A stretch of 6,966 bases of DNA from an uncultured Verrucomicrobiota bacterium. GTDB lineage: Bacteria > Verrucomicrobiota > Kiritimatiellia > RFP12 > UBA3636. The position numbers and the translations under genes are program-made. Positions within the stretch are counted from its first letter, which is position 1. Every line of letters starts with the position of its first letter. The stretch spans positions 1 to 6,966 of the forward strand of contig CAMNDA010000323.1 of NCBI GenBank assembly GCA_946534745.1, in the 5' to 3' direction. Positions 5,934 through 6,966 of this stretch are shown piece after piece. The notes under the pieces are model-generated. The model saw only the letters and a list, made by a program, of their open reading frames with translations. It was not told where the DNA came from and did no database searches.

Positions 5934-5940
5934 CGAGAGC
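5915..5940 (+). terminator. Hairpin over the glycosidase stop codon
   Basis: GTTCTCGCT (5915-5923) pairs with AGCGAGAGC (5932-5940) across an 8-nt loop, a 9-bp stem with one G-U pair that includes the TAG stop. No T-run follows, so it is not a classical intrinsic terminator. It could protect the 3' end of the mRNA or mark a Rho-dependent end. It is only a sequence-level prediction. Confidence 0.35.
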
Positions 5941-5978
5941 GCCCGCCGTGCGGAGCCGGGTTCGCGTTTGGCAAGTCA

Positions 5979-6003
5979 CCGCGACGCGCGGACGGTTGTT
6001 TTA
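5979..6003 (+). terminator. Weak terminator candidate after the glycosidase gene
   Basis: CCGCG-ACG-CGCGG (5979-5991) forms a 5-bp stem, followed after ACGG by TTGTTTTA. The stem is short and the T-rich run starts late, so termination would be weak. The T-rich run doubles as the -35 region of the kinase promoter. A distant 8-bp inverted repeat, AGAGCGCC (5936-5943) and GGCGCTCT (6009-6016), spans the same gap. Confidence 0.25.
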
Positions 6004-6024
6004 CCCGCGGCGCTCTGGTAGAAT
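5996..6024 (+). promoter_or_regulatory. Promoter of the histidine kinase gene
   Basis: TTGTTT (5996-6001) and TAGAAT (6019-6024) have a 17-bp spacer. TAGAAT matches five of six -10 bases. The -10 is followed by just GCCCGC and then the ATG at 6031, so the transcript would start at or near the start codon, as for the epimerase operon. The spacer contains GGCGCTCT, the right arm of an inverted repeat beginning at 5936, which might be an operator half. Confidence 0.55.
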
Positions 6025-6030
6025 GCCCGC

Positions 6031-6966
6031 ATGCACGATGCTCCCGTCCCGGCCCCCGAACCTCCGCCGCAGCGGCTCCACGGGTTCCTCCGCCTCCTGC
6101 CGTTCGTCCTTGCGGCGCTGGCGCTGGCGTGGCTCGCGCTCGACGCGCTCGTCTTCCACGAAAGCGCGCGCCACCTGCGCGACCTGGAGCGGGTTTCGGA
6201 GCTCCACCGGACCTACCGCCGATTCACGGAGGCCGAGGCGCGGATGAAGGAGGGCACCGACAAGCTCACCCAGGCCGTCCGGCGCTACGCCGCCACGGGA
6301 CGGCCCGAGTTCATCGCGGACTACGAGCAGGAGGAGAAGGTCGACCGCAACCGGGAGCGCGCGATCGCGATCGTCGAGGAGATGCCCGGCGTGGATCCGA
6401 CGGCCCTGCGCATGCTGCACGAGTCGATGGAGCATTCGCTCGGGCTCCAGGACGACGAGCACCGCGCCATGCGCCTCGTCGCCGAGGCGACCGGGCTGCC
6501 GCGCGAGCGCATGCCGCAGCACCTGCTCGACGTCGCGCTCACGCCCGAGGAGGAGGCGCTCTCCCCGGCCGAAAAGCGCCAGCGCGCGGTCGACATGCTC
6601 TACGACGAGTCCTATTTCGCCGCCAAGTCCAACATCTGGGACAGCGCCGCGCGCTTCCTCGACGGGACCATCGGGCGGAGCGTCGACGACTTCGACGAGA
6701 CCACGAAGCGGACGATCCGCTCGGTGGCGCGCCAGATGGTCCTCTTCACGCTCGCGCTGGCCGTCGTCTTCGCGCTGCTCGTGATCGCCGCCTCGGTCGG
6801 CTACGCCCTCTTCTCCCGGCTGAACCGCACGAACCTGGCGCTCGTCGCGGAGCTGCGCCGCGAACGGGACGCGACGCTCGCCGCCGAGAAGGCCAAGAGC
6901 ATGTTCTTCTCGATGGTGAGCCACGACATCCGCACCCCGCTCAACTCCATCATCGGCTTCTCCGAG
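6031..6966 (+). CDS. Membrane sensor histidine kinase (partial, cut at the right edge)
   Basis: The first 312 codons of a two-component sensor kinase are visible. A short proline-rich cytoplasmic start leads to a membrane segment at about 18-41 (LLPFVLAALALAWLALDALV). An extracytoplasmic, mainly helical domain spans about 42-235, followed by a second membrane segment at about 237-262, a short linker helix (RRERDATLAAEKAKS) and the H-box FFSMVSHDIRTPLNSIIGF with phospho-acceptor H298. The sensor part, with LTQAVRRYAATGRPEFIADY (79-98), resembles four-helix-bundle (4HB/CHASE3-like) sensors of hybrid kinases; ligand unknown. The ATPase domain and any receiver domain lie beyond the window. The ATG at 6031 is chosen for its position 6 bp after the -10; no ribosome binding site is seen. 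It is separately promoted from the glycosidase, so a link to sugar sensing is only positional. Confidence 0.88.
   Translation, partial: MHDAPVPAPEPPPQRLHGFLRLLPFVLAALALAWLALDALVFHESARHLRDLERVSELHRTYRRFTEAEARMKEGTDKLTQAVRRYAATGRPEFIADYEQEEKVDRNRERAIAIVEEMPGVDPTALRMLHESMEHSLGLQDDEHRAMRLVAEATGLPRERMPQHLLDVALTPEEEALSPAEKRQRAVDMLYDESYFAAKSNIWDSAARFLDGTIGRSVDDFDETTKRTIRSVARQMVLFTLALAVVFALLVIAASVGYALFSRLNRTNLALVAELRRERDATLAAEKAKSMFFSMVSHDIRTPLNSIIGFSE

Noticed and set aside
4523..6247. 574-codon plus-strand frame inside the glycosidase and kinase
   Set aside because: Arg-rich out-of-frame translation of two well-supported genes.
6001..6924. 307-codon minus-strand frame opposite the kinase
   Set aside because: Antisense of a frame with clear membrane segments and an H-box; product is low-complexity.

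Overview
The window is GC-rich and reads as an ordinary bacterial chromosome segment: two convergent-free, divergent units separated by a 470-bp non-coding region. The oxygen-sensitive class III (anaerobic) ribonucleotide reductase and its activase point to a strict or facultative anaerobe. The carbohydrate genes and a membrane sensor kinase fit a polysaccharide-using gut, rumen or sediment bacterium. A Verrucomicrobiota/Kiritimatiellota-type lineage is my guess from overall character only; nothing here fixes the phylum.

Layout. On the minus strand, nrdD (93-2450) is followed, with a 20-bp overlap, by the start of nrdG (1-112, cut by the window edge). From 2451 to 2920 lies the divergent control region. 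It holds a C-rich, G-free nrdD leader, several strong inverted repeats and RNA-hairpin candidates, an AT-rich island, and a good -35/-10 pair right in front of the plus-strand genes. On the plus strand, an aldose 1-epimerase (2921-4027) is followed after 10 bp by a divergent GH127/DUF1680-type glycosidase (4038-5933); the two look co-transcribed. After a 97-bp gap with its own promoter comes a membrane histidine kinase (6031 onward), cut off just after its H-box.

How the genes fit together. NrdD and NrdG make deoxyribonucleotides without oxygen: NrdG installs the glycyl radical on NrdD. The glycosidase has no signal peptide, so it probably releases a sugar (arabinose is the family precedent) from oligosaccharides in the cytoplasm, and the epimerase would interconvert the anomers of that sugar. 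The kinase may or may not relate to them.

Most worth a second look: the densely palindromic nrdD leader, with a GAAA-tetraloop hairpin and a terminator-like hairpin; the Cys/His-rich duplicated tail on the epimerase; the loss of expected GH127 catalytic residues in the glycosidase; and two promoters whose -10 boxes sit only 6-7 bp before the ATG, suggesting leaderless mRNAs. I see no mobile element, CRISPR array, tRNA or rRNA.
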